Notes under the pieces: model-generated
Seen by the model: only the letters and a program-made list of their open reading frames with translations
Database searches by the model: none
Told to the model about the DNA's origin: nothing
In this document: one piece after another, positions 8,032 through 18,400 of the stretch
Position numbering within the stretch: position 1 is the first letter of the stretch
How the letters are laid out: each line of letters opens with the position of its first letter
Assembly: GCA_046565505.1 (NCBI GenBank)
Contig: JBKHYJ010000133.1
Coordinates: forward strand, 1-40,876
Length of the DNA stretch: 40,876 bases
Direction of reading: 5' to 3'
Origin: JBKHYJ01 sp046565505
GTDB taxonomy: Bacteria > Acidobacteriota > Blastocatellia > UBA7656
Position numbers and translations under genes: made by a program

Positions 8032-9723
8032 ATGATTAATCAAAGTCGGCAAATGAATTCGCTATGTGTAGCCCTGCCGTTTTCACCTTCGAGCCGAGAT
8101 TTCGACCCGACCCGGTTTTCTAATCAGGTGGAGTTTTTGGCGGCGCAAACCTGTGTGACTCGCATTCTCATTTTTCATGCCGGCGCGGGGCATCAAGAGC
8201 TTGCGCAAAGAACGGTCTCGACCACCGGCAAGCTCAGCTTCATTCAAGTCGATTCCTGGCTCTCCGGCAAAACCATGTACCGCATCCTCGAAGCAGCCGA
8301 CGCCGACGGCCTGCTTTTGCACATATCCGACGCCAGCGTAGAGTACGAGCGGCAAAGCCTTGAAGAGTTTCTGAAAGTGGCTGAAATTTTCGGCGCGGGA
8401 CTGGTCTATTCCGATTCCAGAAAGATTATCGGCGGCGATATTATCGAGCACCCGAAGACGGATTATCAACCGGGCAGCATCCGTGACACGTTTGACTTCG
8501 GCCCTGCGGTGCTGGTGTCGAAACAAGCCGCCGAGGAAGCGTTAAGAAAGCATGGGGCTATCGAAAAAAATATACGATGGGGAGGCTTCTACGATCTCCG
8601 GTTAAAAATCTCCATCGATTCCCCCATCGTTCGCGTGGCGGACGCGCTTTACGTTGAGAACGTAGCCACGGGCCAGCCTTCAAAAACAGCAAACGTAAGC
8701 GCGGATGCGACGTTCCGCATGCCCGACCGCAGCCACAGGGAGTATTGCGTTGAATCGGAAAAGATTGCCACTGCTCACCTGCGCCGCATCGGCGCGTACC
8801 TTGAAGCAGGCTCCTCCCCGCCTCCGATTTCGCATGACAATTTCCCCGTCACGGCAAGCATTATCATGCCGGTGCGCAACCGTGAGAGAACCATCGCCGA
8901 CTCTATACAGAGCGCTCTGAGGCAATCGACTACGCTCGCTTACAACATCCTTATCGTAGACGATCATTCGACGGATCGAACCGCAGAGACGGTGCGGCAG
9001 TTCGCGCGACAGCATAAGAATGTGGTTCACATCATTCCCAGGCGAAAAGATTTGGGCGTAGGAGGCTTGTGGAACGAAGCCATCTATTCTGAGCATTGCG
9101 GGCGCTATGCGTTACAACTCGATTCCGACGACGTATACAGCCATGATGGCGCGGTACAGAAACTCATGGACGAATTCAAGCCGTCTAATTCGGCGGGCGC
9201 GGCGAGCGACAGCGATGCGCCCAGGTACGCGATGGTTGTCGGCTCTTACACGTTCGTCAATTTCGACCTCAAAGAGATACCGCCCGGAGTAAACCAGCGC
9301 CTGGAGCTTTCGCGCGAGAACGGGCGCAACAACGCGCTCTGTCTTGAAGGGCCGGGCGCCCCGCGAGCCTTTTACGTGCCTGTGCTGCGCCGCATCGGGT
9401 TCCCCAACGTGAGCTTCGGAGAAGACTACGCCGTGGCGTTGCGCATTGGCCGAGACTACGACATCGGGCGTGTTTTCGAGCCGACCTACCTTGCGCGGCA
9501 ATGGGAGGGTAATACATACCGTACTCTGCCGTTGGGCAGCATCAAGAGCATCAACGCCGAAGACATCTTACCTGCCGGCATCAACAGGCAAGAACTCTTG
9601 AATCGGATGCGGCCTATAATCGCGCCTCTGTCGATTACGAGCGGCAATCGCAACAATGCTTACAAAGACTACCTCCGCACGGTAGAGATCCACGCCAGGC
9701 GTAATCGCAACCAGCCAGTATGA
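8032..9723 (+). CDS. Two-domain family 2 glycosyltransferase
   Basis: The protein has 563 residues and is the only intact plus-strand gene. Residues 272-500 are a clear GT-A fold: TASIIMPVRNRERTIADSI, ILIVDDHSTDRT (306-317) and the metal-binding LQLDSDDVY (361-369), followed by an acceptor region with FGEDYAVALRIG. Residues 10-260 look like a second, degenerate GT-A domain, with ADGLLLHISDASVEY and GAGLVYSDSR. The nucleotide-sugar donor cannot be read from sequence. No transmembrane segment is evident, so it should act in the cytoplasm. It may glycosylate the peptide or belong to unrelated surface-polysaccharide synthesis; divergent orientation from the cluster leaves this open. The ATG at 8032 lacks a strong ribosome site, and an in-frame ATG at residue 8 is an alternative. 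Confidence 0.8.
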   Translation: MINQSRQMNSLCVALPFSPSSRDFDPTRFSNQVEFLAAQTCVTRILIFHAGAGHQELAQRTVSTTGKLSFIQVDSWLSGKTMYRILEAADADGLLLHISDASVEYERQSLEEFLKVAEIFGAGLVYSDSRKIIGGDIIEHPKTDYQPGSIRDTFDFGPAVLVSKQAAEEALRKHGAIEKNIRWGGFYDLRLKISIDSPIVRVADALYVENVATGQPSKTANVSADATFRMPDRSHREYCVESEKIATAHLRRIGAYLEAGSSPPPISHDNFPVTASIIMPVRNRERTIADSIQSALRQSTTLAYNILIVDDHSTDRTAETVRQFARQHKNVVHIIPRRKDLGVGGLWNEAIYSEHCGRYALQLDSDDVYSHDGAVQKLMDEFKPSNSAGAASDSDAPRYAMVVGSYTFVNFDLKEIPPGVNQRLELSRENGRNNALCLEGPGAPRAFYVPVLRRIGFPNVSFGEDYAVALRIGRDYDIGRVFEPTYLARQWEGNTYRTLPLGSIKSINAEDILPAGINRQELLNRMRPIIAPLSITSGNRNNAYKDYLRTVEIHARRNRNQPV

Positions 9724-9779
9724 AGATGCTGGTTAGACATCATTCGCCGCGCGCCTGTCTACCCGGCAAGCTGGCACGA

Positions 9780-12206
9780 TCATTCGTACTTGAGCGCGAC
9801 CAGCGGGTCTACTCTGGCTGCCTTGCGCGCAGGTAGCACAATAGCCAGCAACGCTATTGCCGATAACAGGACTGCGACCGCAACGAAGGTCAAGGGGTCT
9901 GTGGGCGTCACCCCGTAGAGCAGACTTGTCATGAAGCGCGTCAGAACGAAAGACGCCACCATCCCTATCGAGACGCCGAGCAACACCATGCTCATCCCTT
10001 GCGTGAGTACCATCTTGAGCACATCGCTCGGTTCGGCCCCAAGCGCGATGCGAATACCTATTTCATGCGTGCGTTGTGCGACGGAATACGACAGCAGGCT
10101 GAAAATGCCGATCGCCGCCAGCAATAAAGCAAGCGCGGCGAATATGACCAATAAAGTAGTAGTGAAGCGCGCCCTGGATGATGCGTCGGAACGAATTTGG
10201 TCCATCGTCGCCACATTTTTTAAAGGTAAGTCCTTATCGAGCGTTCGCAGCTCGGACGTTACCGCCGCCGCCAGCCGGTCAGGCGGAGTAGATGTATGCA
10301 CCGCGATGTTCATCGAGCCGGACGATGTTTGGCTGTAAGGCCAATATACGGTCGGCCCCGGCGCTGCGGTCAAATTCGGGTACTTGACATCGGCAACAAC
10401 GCCGACGATCTCTCCCGCCAGAGGCTTGTTCCAGGTAATCACCAGCCTCTTGCCAACCGGGCTTTCGCCGGGGAAGTACCGCTTCGCCATGTTTTCATTG
10501 ATTACATAGACGCGCGGCCGGTCGGCCGTATCAAACTCGTTAAAGCCCCGCCCTTCGATCAAGGGTATGCGTAAGACCTCGAAGTACTTCGGCGTCACAG
10601 CCCGCATCAGTGTGATAGGCTTTTCCCCATTTGAAAAGCCCGGCCTGTTTTCAACCTCGAAGAAAGTACCGACTCCTTCTCCGGTGAGCGGCAGATAATC
10701 GACACCCGCCGCCGCGTTTACTCCCGGCAGCTCGCTTACGCGGCCCAGCAGCTCGTTGAAGAAGGCATTTTTTTTCTCATCTTCTCGATACCGCGAGGCG
10801 GGCAGCGACACCTTCATAGTAACAACATGGTCAGGGACGAATCCGAGATAAGTAGTCTGAAGCCGGTGGAAACTTTTAATCATCAACCCGGCTCCTACCA
10901 GCAGCATTAACGCCAGCGCAATCTCTAACACGACAAGCCAATTGCGCGCATACTTGCTGCCTCGCCCGCTGCTGCTGCCTCTCGTCGCTTCCCTGAGAAT
11001 AGTATTTAAATCCACTTTCGAGATTGCGATGGCCGGTAGAATGCCGGAAACCAGGCTCGTCGCGATAGCCGTAAGTATGCTGAAGCCGAGCACGGGGAAG
11101 GCAATGCCCATCTGATTCAGGCGCGGGACAGGCAAATCTTTAGGAATAAGGCCGGGGACAAAATAAATGGCGAGGCCGACTATCATAAGCCCGGCAGTGG
11201 CCCCGATCATTGACAGCATCAGGCTTTCGGTCAACAACTGCCGGACAAGCAAGCCTCTGCTGGCCCCCAGAGCCGCGCGGATGCCGAACTCTCGTCTACG
11301 GCCGACCCCACGGGCGAGCAGCAGGTTCGCAATATTGGCGCAAGAGATCACCAGCACGAAAGCCGCCGCGCCTAGCAGCACCAGTAACGCCTGGCGGACG
11401 CTGCCAACGTATTCTTCATAGAGCGGGACCAACCTCACGCCCCACCCGCGATTCATCGCAGGGTTCTTATCCTCCAGTTGATGGGCAAGCTCGCCCAGAG
11501 CGGTTTGCGCCTGAAATAGATTCACCCCATCCTTTAGCTTGGCGACGACCCGCAGGTAGCGCCCTTCTTCCCATCCACGGCCGGGGTTCAGGCCGAGCGG
11601 CACCCAGAAGTTTGGAAGGTTGTCGATGAACTCGAAGCCGGGCCGCATTACTCCGACCACCGTGTAGGAAGACCCGCCGAGAGCTATGAGCTTGCCTAGC
11701 ACGCCTGAGTCGCCTCCGAATCGCTGCTGCCAAAGCCTGTGGCTGAGTACGATCACGTTCTGGCCGGCCCTGTCTTCTTCGCTGCTGAAGGTCCGGCCGA
11801 GCAGAGCTTCAGCGCCCAGGAGTGGGAAAAAATCCGCCGAGACGCGCTGGCCCAATAAGCTCTCTGCCGCGCCAGTCTCCGTTAGCGTATATTCCACGTT
11901 GCTTATCGCGGCAACGCGCTCGAAAAGATTGCTCTGGGATTGCCACTCAAAGAGGTTGGCCGGGGCGACGAGATTGCGGTCGCGCCCCAGTTGCTGGTTG
12001 CTCTCCCAGACCATCACGAGGCGATCAGCGTCCGGGAATACAAGCGGCTTGAACAAAACGGCGTAGGTGATGCTGAAAATGGCCGAGGTCGCCCCAAGAC
12101 CGAGCGCGAAGATCAATATAATAGCCGCCGTGAAGGACTTGCCTCTGCGCATGGCCCTCCAGGCGTACCGCAGATCAGCGAGAAAAAAATCTACCCATCC
12201 ACTCAT
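9780..12206 (-). CDS. Duplicated MacB/FtsX-type permease (ADOP family)
   Basis: The protein has 808 residues built of two MacB-periplasmic plus FtsX units. Unit one starts with a membrane helix (about 22-46), a periplasmic region (50-265) and a three-helix FtsX domain (270-400) containing RRREFGIRAALGASR. Unit two has its first helix near 425-445 (LVVLEIALALMLLVGAGLM), a second periplasmic region with DKYLPL-like and GVVADVKYPNL segments, and a terminal FtsX domain with RTHEIGIRIALGAEP. It ends KAARVDPLVALKYE, the common family terminus. Such permeases without an adjacent ATPase are abundant in Acidobacteriota and are called acidobacterial duplicated orphan permeases. Substrate is unknown; export or resistance linked to the cluster is possible. 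It lies 237 bases downstream of the PKS gene on the same strand and converges with the glycosyltransferase. Confidence 0.88.
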   Translation of the reverse strand: MSGWVDFFLADLRYAWRAMRRGKSFTAAIILIFALGLGATSAIFSITYAVLFKPLVFPDADRLVMVWESNQQLGRDRNLVAPANLFEWQSQSNLFERVAAISNVEYTLTETGAAESLLGQRVSADFFPLLGAEALLGRTFSSEEDRAGQNVIVLSHRLWQQRFGGDSGVLGKLIALGGSSYTVVGVMRPGFEFIDNLPNFWVPLGLNPGRGWEEGRYLRVVAKLKDGVNLFQAQTALGELAHQLEDKNPAMNRGWGVRLVPLYEEYVGSVRQALLVLLGAAAFVLVISCANIANLLLARGVGRRREFGIRAALGASRGLLVRQLLTESLMLSMIGATAGLMIVGLAIYFVPGLIPKDLPVPRLNQMGIAFPVLGFSILTAIATSLVSGILPAIAISKVDLNTILREATRGSSSGRGSKYARNWLVVLEIALALMLLVGAGLMIKSFHRLQTTYLGFVPDHVVTMKVSLPASRYREDEKKNAFFNELLGRVSELPGVNAAAGVDYLPLTGEGVGTFFEVENRPGFSNGEKPITLMRAVTPKYFEVLRIPLIEGRGFNEFDTADRPRVYVINENMAKRYFPGESPVGKRLVITWNKPLAGEIVGVVADVKYPNLTAAPGPTVYWPYSQTSSGSMNIAVHTSTPPDRLAAAVTSELRTLDKDLPLKNVATMDQIRSDASSRARFTTTLLVIFAALALLLAAIGIFSLLSYSVAQRTHEIGIRIALGAEPSDVLKMVLTQGMSMVLLGVSIGMVASFVLTRFMTSLLYGVTPTDPLTFVAVAVLLSAIALLAIVLPARKAARVDPLVALKYE

Positions 12207-12443
12207 TCTATGACCATCCCCATACAGGTTTTAATTGTCCCTGCCATGCCTTATAGCCTTGCGATTCTCAGTCGATCCGACAGCAGAGCGATTGCCCCTC
12301 GCTTCTATCATCACAACGGGCATTCATATCAAAACATGGACCGCCACTCCGATCAATGATCCATACGGTAAAGATGGCTATATCTTGTGCGAAAACTTAC
12401 GCTCAGTCAACGGGGGCCCCTGGTCTGATCTCGGCTTCATCTA
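12207..12443. other. Intergenic region between permease and PKS genes
   Basis: No gene is assigned in these 237 bases. A weak minus-strand promoter-like pair, TTGACT (12405-12410) and GATATA about 20 bases on, could serve the permease, but the spacing is poor. The palindrome GGGGCCCC (around 12414-12421) is not followed by a T-run. A plus-strand frame crossing the region reads KTWTATPINDPYGKDGYI and then LCENLRSVNGGPWSDLGF. It looks protein-like, but it has only a TTG start and runs antisense into the PKS gene. Confidence 0.35.
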
Positions 12444-15400
12444 TTATTTTTCTGACTCTACGGATACGGCCACCCGCGTGCTGCTCTTAAGCCGCCGAGC
12501 GCTAAGCTCATCCATTCGCGCTCGCGCCTCCGTAGATTGCCGAGATTTATCATTCATACAGGTCCGCTTCATGTCGCTTATCCTCATCTGAGGATTGGCG
12601 AGGGCAAGGGCGAGCAGAGTTTCATACCTATCCAGCATCTGTATGATTGTGGCCTCCCTAAAGAGGTCGGTCACATACTCCATAAAACAGAAAAGCCCTT
12701 CGCTTTTTTCCTCGATCATCATGTAAAGCTGCGAGTGGACGAGCTTCTGAGAGACATTAAGGTGATTGATCGACAGGCCCTCAAGCTCCAGAGACGGGAC
12801 GCCAATATTGTAGTAGCCAAAGACTACGCGGAATAACGGCGCGTGAGTCAGTGTTCGCTCGGGGTGGAGGCGCTCAACTACTTTTTCAAAAGGCAAGGTC
12901 TGATTCGCATATGCGCCCAGGGCCACTTCGCGAACTTTGCTCAGCAACCCGCCGAAGGTCGGATCGCCTGAGAGGTCTGCGCGCAGGGCCACCACATTGA
13001 TGAAAAAGCCGATAATATCTTTCGTCTCTATAGGGTGGCGATTGGCGACCGGAGTGCCTATCAGAAATTCTTCGTCATCCGTGTAGCAGTGAAGCATCAA
13101 TTGATACACTGCCGTCAGGGCCATGAATTGACTGACGCTGCGTTCCCGGCAGAAGGCCCTCAACTTCTCTTTCAAATCCAGAGAGAGCATGCGCGATTTA
13201 TTTGAGCCGCGAAAACTGAGCGTTTGCTGGCTTGCGAAATCCGTGCGCAGGTTGAGGCTCGCTTTCACCCCCCCAAGTTGCCTGCTCCAGTAATCCAGTT
13301 GAGACTGCGCCTCGCCTTGACTGATCCATTTATGCTGCCAATCAGAATAGCTCCTGTAATTGTACTGAAGCTCAGGCAAGTCGGGAGCCTGCCCCTCGCA
13401 GTACGCCCTGTAAGCAATCGCCAGCTCTTTGAAAAAGATGCTGAACGACCAGCCATCGCATATGATGTGATGAAACGTGAACACAACGACGTGCTCTTGC
13501 TGCCCGGCCTCTAATATCAGCAGGCGAATCAAAGGGCCATGCGCGAGCTGGAAGGGGCGGCCCGCTTCCTCAGATGCGAGCCTGTATATTTCATCCTCTT
13601 TATTCTCACGCCCATTTCCCACAGCCACGACCGGCACATTCACTTCGACTAGGGGATGAACCACCTGCAAAGGTGATCCGCCTTCCGCGATGAAAGTTGT
13701 GCGCAGCGACTCGTGCCGCTGCACGAGGTATCGAATGCTTTGACGGAAAGCCGGAAGGTTAAATCGACCAGTTATTCGGAAGGCCAGCGGGATATTGTAG
13801 TTGGAGCTGTTCGGGAACAGTTGCTCAAGGAACCATAGCCGCCTCTGTGCGAATGACAAAGCCATTGGCTCTTTGCCTTCGATCTTTTCCATCTTCAGCG
13901 AAGGCGCGGCGGCCTCGATTGTCTCGCCGGATTCACCTGTCAAAGCGGCCTCTACTAATCGGGCAAGCTCGGGGACGGTCGGCGCGGCAAAGACGCTGCT
14001 CAGAGGGAGGTTCACCCCTAGCCGCTCCCTTAATCTTGCGATCACCTGCAAGCCTATCAGCGAATCCCCGCCGAGGTCGGAGAACTCGTCGTCGATGCCG
14101 ATGTCGTCAGCCCCTAGCACTTCCCGCCAGATCGCTGCGACTTCTCTTTCGGTGTCGCTATATGCACGCGGATAGAGAGAAGCCCCGTCAGAAGGAATCT
14201 CTTCGACCGTAATCTCGCCCTGATAGCCAGGTTGCCCGTCAAGGCCGGCTTGAGCTTGCAACGAATGATCGTCTGCTGCGAGCGGGCCGCGCTGTTTGGC
14301 ATTATTGGATTCCTTGACTATCACCACGCCCGGCGCTTCGCAGGAGACCAGAGCCATACAAATCGTATGGGCCACGTCGGGACGGAGCTTGTATGAGCCG
14401 TCTCGATCTTGAGCTTTAAAGATGCCGCTTTCTATATACGAGTCTTCGTCCCTCTGATTTGCGACCACCCAGGGGTTGATTCGACAGCTTATCGAAATTG
14501 TCCTTTGCTCGCCGGTGATCGAACTCTGCTCCGCCACGGCGTCGAAAAGAGAGCGGCTTAAGTAACCGGGCGCGTGCTCGCACCCTTCTTCCCCCGGCGG
14601 CGCGAGCACAGGACTTAACAGCGCCAGGCTCGCCGAGTTCCGCCCTGCTTCTGCTTGCAGCGCTCGAATCTTCGCCAGATCTTCCGGCAAACCGGCGGCA
14701 GGCATAAATGAGTCGTTCGCGCCTTCCCGCGCCCACTGACCTGTCCTGACGTATACGATGGCGTCCAGTCTGCCGAATTCGCCGATGGCTGAAGCGATTG
14801 CCGATTTAACCTGCGACTCATCGTTGAGGTCTACGTTCAAAGACAGCGCGTAAGAATCTGCTATAGCCTGATCGCCGGGGTTCGTCACGGGGCCGCCGGG
14901 CCATTCGCTCCTGGCGTCATAATCAAGACCTGAATCGGAGGTAGCCTCGCCATTGCTAGCGACGAGCACCGCATGGTCTGCCGCGACGCCTTCCCCATCA
15001 TCTTCTGTGGAGATATAGATACTCTCAAATCCGCAATCCTCTATAACCTGTCGCCACAAACCTGTGCTCAACGTAGGCGCGGTCCGCAGCGCCGTGTCTT
15101 CAAAAGACCACCACTCAGGCGTAAGCCCCCATATCAATTCGATCCAGGGGTGGGCATTGACTAATTCCACCAGGCAAAGAGCGCCGCCGGGCCGCAACAG
15201 CTTCCGCAGGTTCGCGAGCGATTGCTGAATATTCTTCGTAACGTGTAGACAATTGAAACCGATCACGGCATCGAAGCTGGAGCGATTCATCCCTTGCTCG
15301 ACCGGGTCGCGCGAGATGTCGAGGACCCTGCAACGCATGAAGTCATAGTTAAGTCGCTGCCGCTCGCGCTCGGCATTTACGACGAACGATTTGCCTATGT

Positions 15401-18400
15401 CGGTGAAGTAATACTCGACCGAGAGCCCTTCGAGAAGCGGCGCCAGCAGCCGCGTGAAAAAGCCTGTGCCTGCCCCTACTTCGAGCAGCCTGAAATGGCT
15501 CCCCGGCCGCATCTTCAACGCGTCGATAATCAGGTCGCGGAGCGCGATACAACAATCGCGCGCGGCGCTGTGCCCGATTACGTCGTAAGTGGAATTCCCA
15601 TCCGGGAATAACAGGCTGACTGCCGGAACATCCCCTGACAGCACATCTTCGTAACGGTGAAAACAGGCATCGAGCAAACCAACCATGTCGTTCATGCCGG
15701 GGAATCGTTCTGCCAGCGAGCGCGTAAGCGCCGGTATGCGTTCTGGAATGTTCTCGCGAAGAAATTCAATATCATCGCCCTTGATTTTTACGGCGTTGTC
15801 TTCTTCCATCAAAGAGAGCATGTAATCAAAAAGCTTGTGATAGACCGGCGCAACATTTAATGCTTCGCGAAGCGATTGTTTTGAATAGCAAGCGGCCCTG
15901 CTAAGCTTGGACAGTCCCGACTCAAGATAGCGGTGTACATACCTACAGCAGAGTTCTCTCATGTAGACGTGAGGGCTTGATTCGGCCTCCGTTAGATGCG
16001 CCTGATCGACCGCACCCGCTCGCGCGCCATCTCTGCGCCGGTTAAGACCGTCCGCATCTATGAAAGGCCGCATATTCGGTTGAGGCGTAGCAGCCGGCGA
16101 CGACGAATCATTTAGCAGAATCACTCTAGAATTGAGATTTTCTGCCAGGTAACGCGCAAGGGCATGACCCATCCTTGAGGCCTGCCCGGCGATCAGATAG
16201 ACGCCTTCGGCTCGCGGGTCCGCTTCATCAAATTCCAGTCTCCCTGAATGCTCTATCCAGCGGTGGCGGCCACGCAGGGCTACGACTCTCTCCTTATTTT
16301 GGGAAAGGACCTCTCTCAGAAGAGAATCCGTGAGCGCCCTGTGTTGATCTGAATCGGCGGGTGGGAGGCTCATGTCTATCAAGCGAGAAATATAATTCGG
16401 GTGAATAGCTTCGATGGCTGCGCACGCGCCAGAGACAGTCGCCCTTTGCGGGTGTAAATTCTCTTCGCCGGTCACCGCGCGTGCCTCGTTAGAGATCACA
16501 TCGAACTGCACGGGCGCAACGCCTGGGCGCAGGCTTATCGCTTTAGCCAGTAGTAACAGGCTGTTAAAGCAGCGGCCCTGGTTGCGATTAAACGTAGCCA
16601 GGTCGTCCGCTTCGGCGCTTGAAGCATTGAGGCTCCACAGGTGAACAATGCGGCCCGGCGCATGGCCTTGCTGCGCCAGGTCTTCGACCAGCCTCTCGTA
16701 ATCTTCTGGCCGGTCGGGGTTGATGTAATAATCGCCATTGATCGTTCGCTGCCATTGCTCTCCTTCTTGTACACGGATTGCCCTTCCCCGCGCGCTCAGA
16801 CCTTCGACCAGCCTTGCCCCTACGCCATGTCTATCTTCAAAAATCAGCCACGTATCGCTTTTGTCGGCGCTGTCGTTATCGGCGACCAGCGGAGTCCGTT
16901 TCCACCACGGAGAATACAACCATGCGCTCCTGCTCTCTCGACTTTCAGGTTTCGCCGGCTCGCCCTCCTTCCGGCTGATTCCGTGCGGGTCTATCCAGTA
17001 GCTCTTGCGCTCGAAAGGGTAAGTGGGTAACGGGATTCGACGCCGCTGCTCGTCCTGCCAGAAAGCCGCCCAGTCAATCTCTACCCCCGACAACCATAAA
17101 CGCCCGAGCGTCTGGTGTAATTGATGCAACTCTCGCTCCGGCTCTTTGCCGATTGTGTGAAGTACAGTCGGCGGCGCTGCGCCGTTCAAGCTCTGGCGAG
17201 CGAGCGTCGCCAGCGTCGTTCCTGGGCCTACCTCTAGCAACACTCTTTCAGGGTCAGTCATAAGCTCCGACAACCCTTCATGGAATCGAACCCGCTCGCG
17301 AACGTGTTGCCCCCAGTAGTAAGGGTCTGTGGCTTGACCGGGCTCAATCCAGGCGCCTGTGACGTTAGACAGGTAAGGGATCTTCGGCTCCCGCAACTCG
17401 ACGCGCGCGACTTCCTGAGCGTAGCCTTCCACCATAGATTCCATCAGGCCGGAGTGAAATGCATGCGAGACGGACAGCCTCCGAGACTGCACACCCTGGC
17501 GATTCAGTTCTTCCATCAATCTTTCTATCGCCCGTGTGCTGCCCGCGACGACACTGGATGACGGCGCATTGCTGGCCGCTATCCACAGGTCTTTCCCAAG
17601 TAGCGGCTCGATGAGGTTGGCGTCCCGCCTTATCGCCAGCATGGCTCCTTCTGGCATCTCTTGCATACGCCGCCCGCGCTCTGCGACCAGGCGTAAAGCG
17701 TCTTCGAGCGAAAATACTCCCGATAAGCAGGCCGCGACGTATTCTCCGATGCTGTGCCCGATCATGGCGGAGGGGGTGACTCCCCACTTGACCCACATCC
17801 GAGCGAGCGAATATTCCACGGAAAAGAGCGCGGGCTGTGTGAGCCAGGTCTGTGATAATTGTCGTGCGTGCTTGCCATCTCCGTAAATCGCTGACCGCAG
17901 GTGTATGCCCAGGCTCGGCTTGAGCAACTCTGCACATAAATCCATCTGCTCGCGAAATATCGATTCCTGCTCGTAGAGCACGCGCCCCATGTTCAGGTAT
18001 TGCGCTCCCTGACCGGGAAACAGGAAGACGACAGGCCGGCCGGTTAGCTCGCTGTGCTCAGTTAGGACGGATTGTGCCGCTCCGGCCTTGAGCGATTCAG
18101 CGGCTTCGCCGGGCTCCGAACAAATCACCGCGCGGCGGTGCGGGAAACGTCTCCGCCCGACCTGAAGCGTATAGGCCACGTCTGCTATCTCTACGCCTTT
18201 ATCTACCTGTCGCAGATACTCAGCCAGATTCTCGCTCATCTTCTCAAGAGCCGGCTTTGTTTTCGCCGAAAGTAACAGCAATTGAATAGGTCTTCGCGGA
18301 GCAGGCAGCGGCTGAAGCGAAGGGGGTTCTTCGAGCACTACATGCGCGTTCGTGCCGCCTATGCCGAAAGAGCTGACGCCCGCCCTGCGCGGGCTGCCAT

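Noticed and set aside
9724..9779. Bidirectional terminator between convergent glycosyltransferase and permease genes
   Set aside because: No clear stem with flanking T-runs could be found in the 56 bases.
12235..12591. Plus-strand 118-codon frame with protein-like segment KTWTATPINDPYGKDG
   Set aside because: It starts with TTG without a clear ribosome site and its last third is antisense to the PKS coding end; not enough to call a gene, though a relic is possible.
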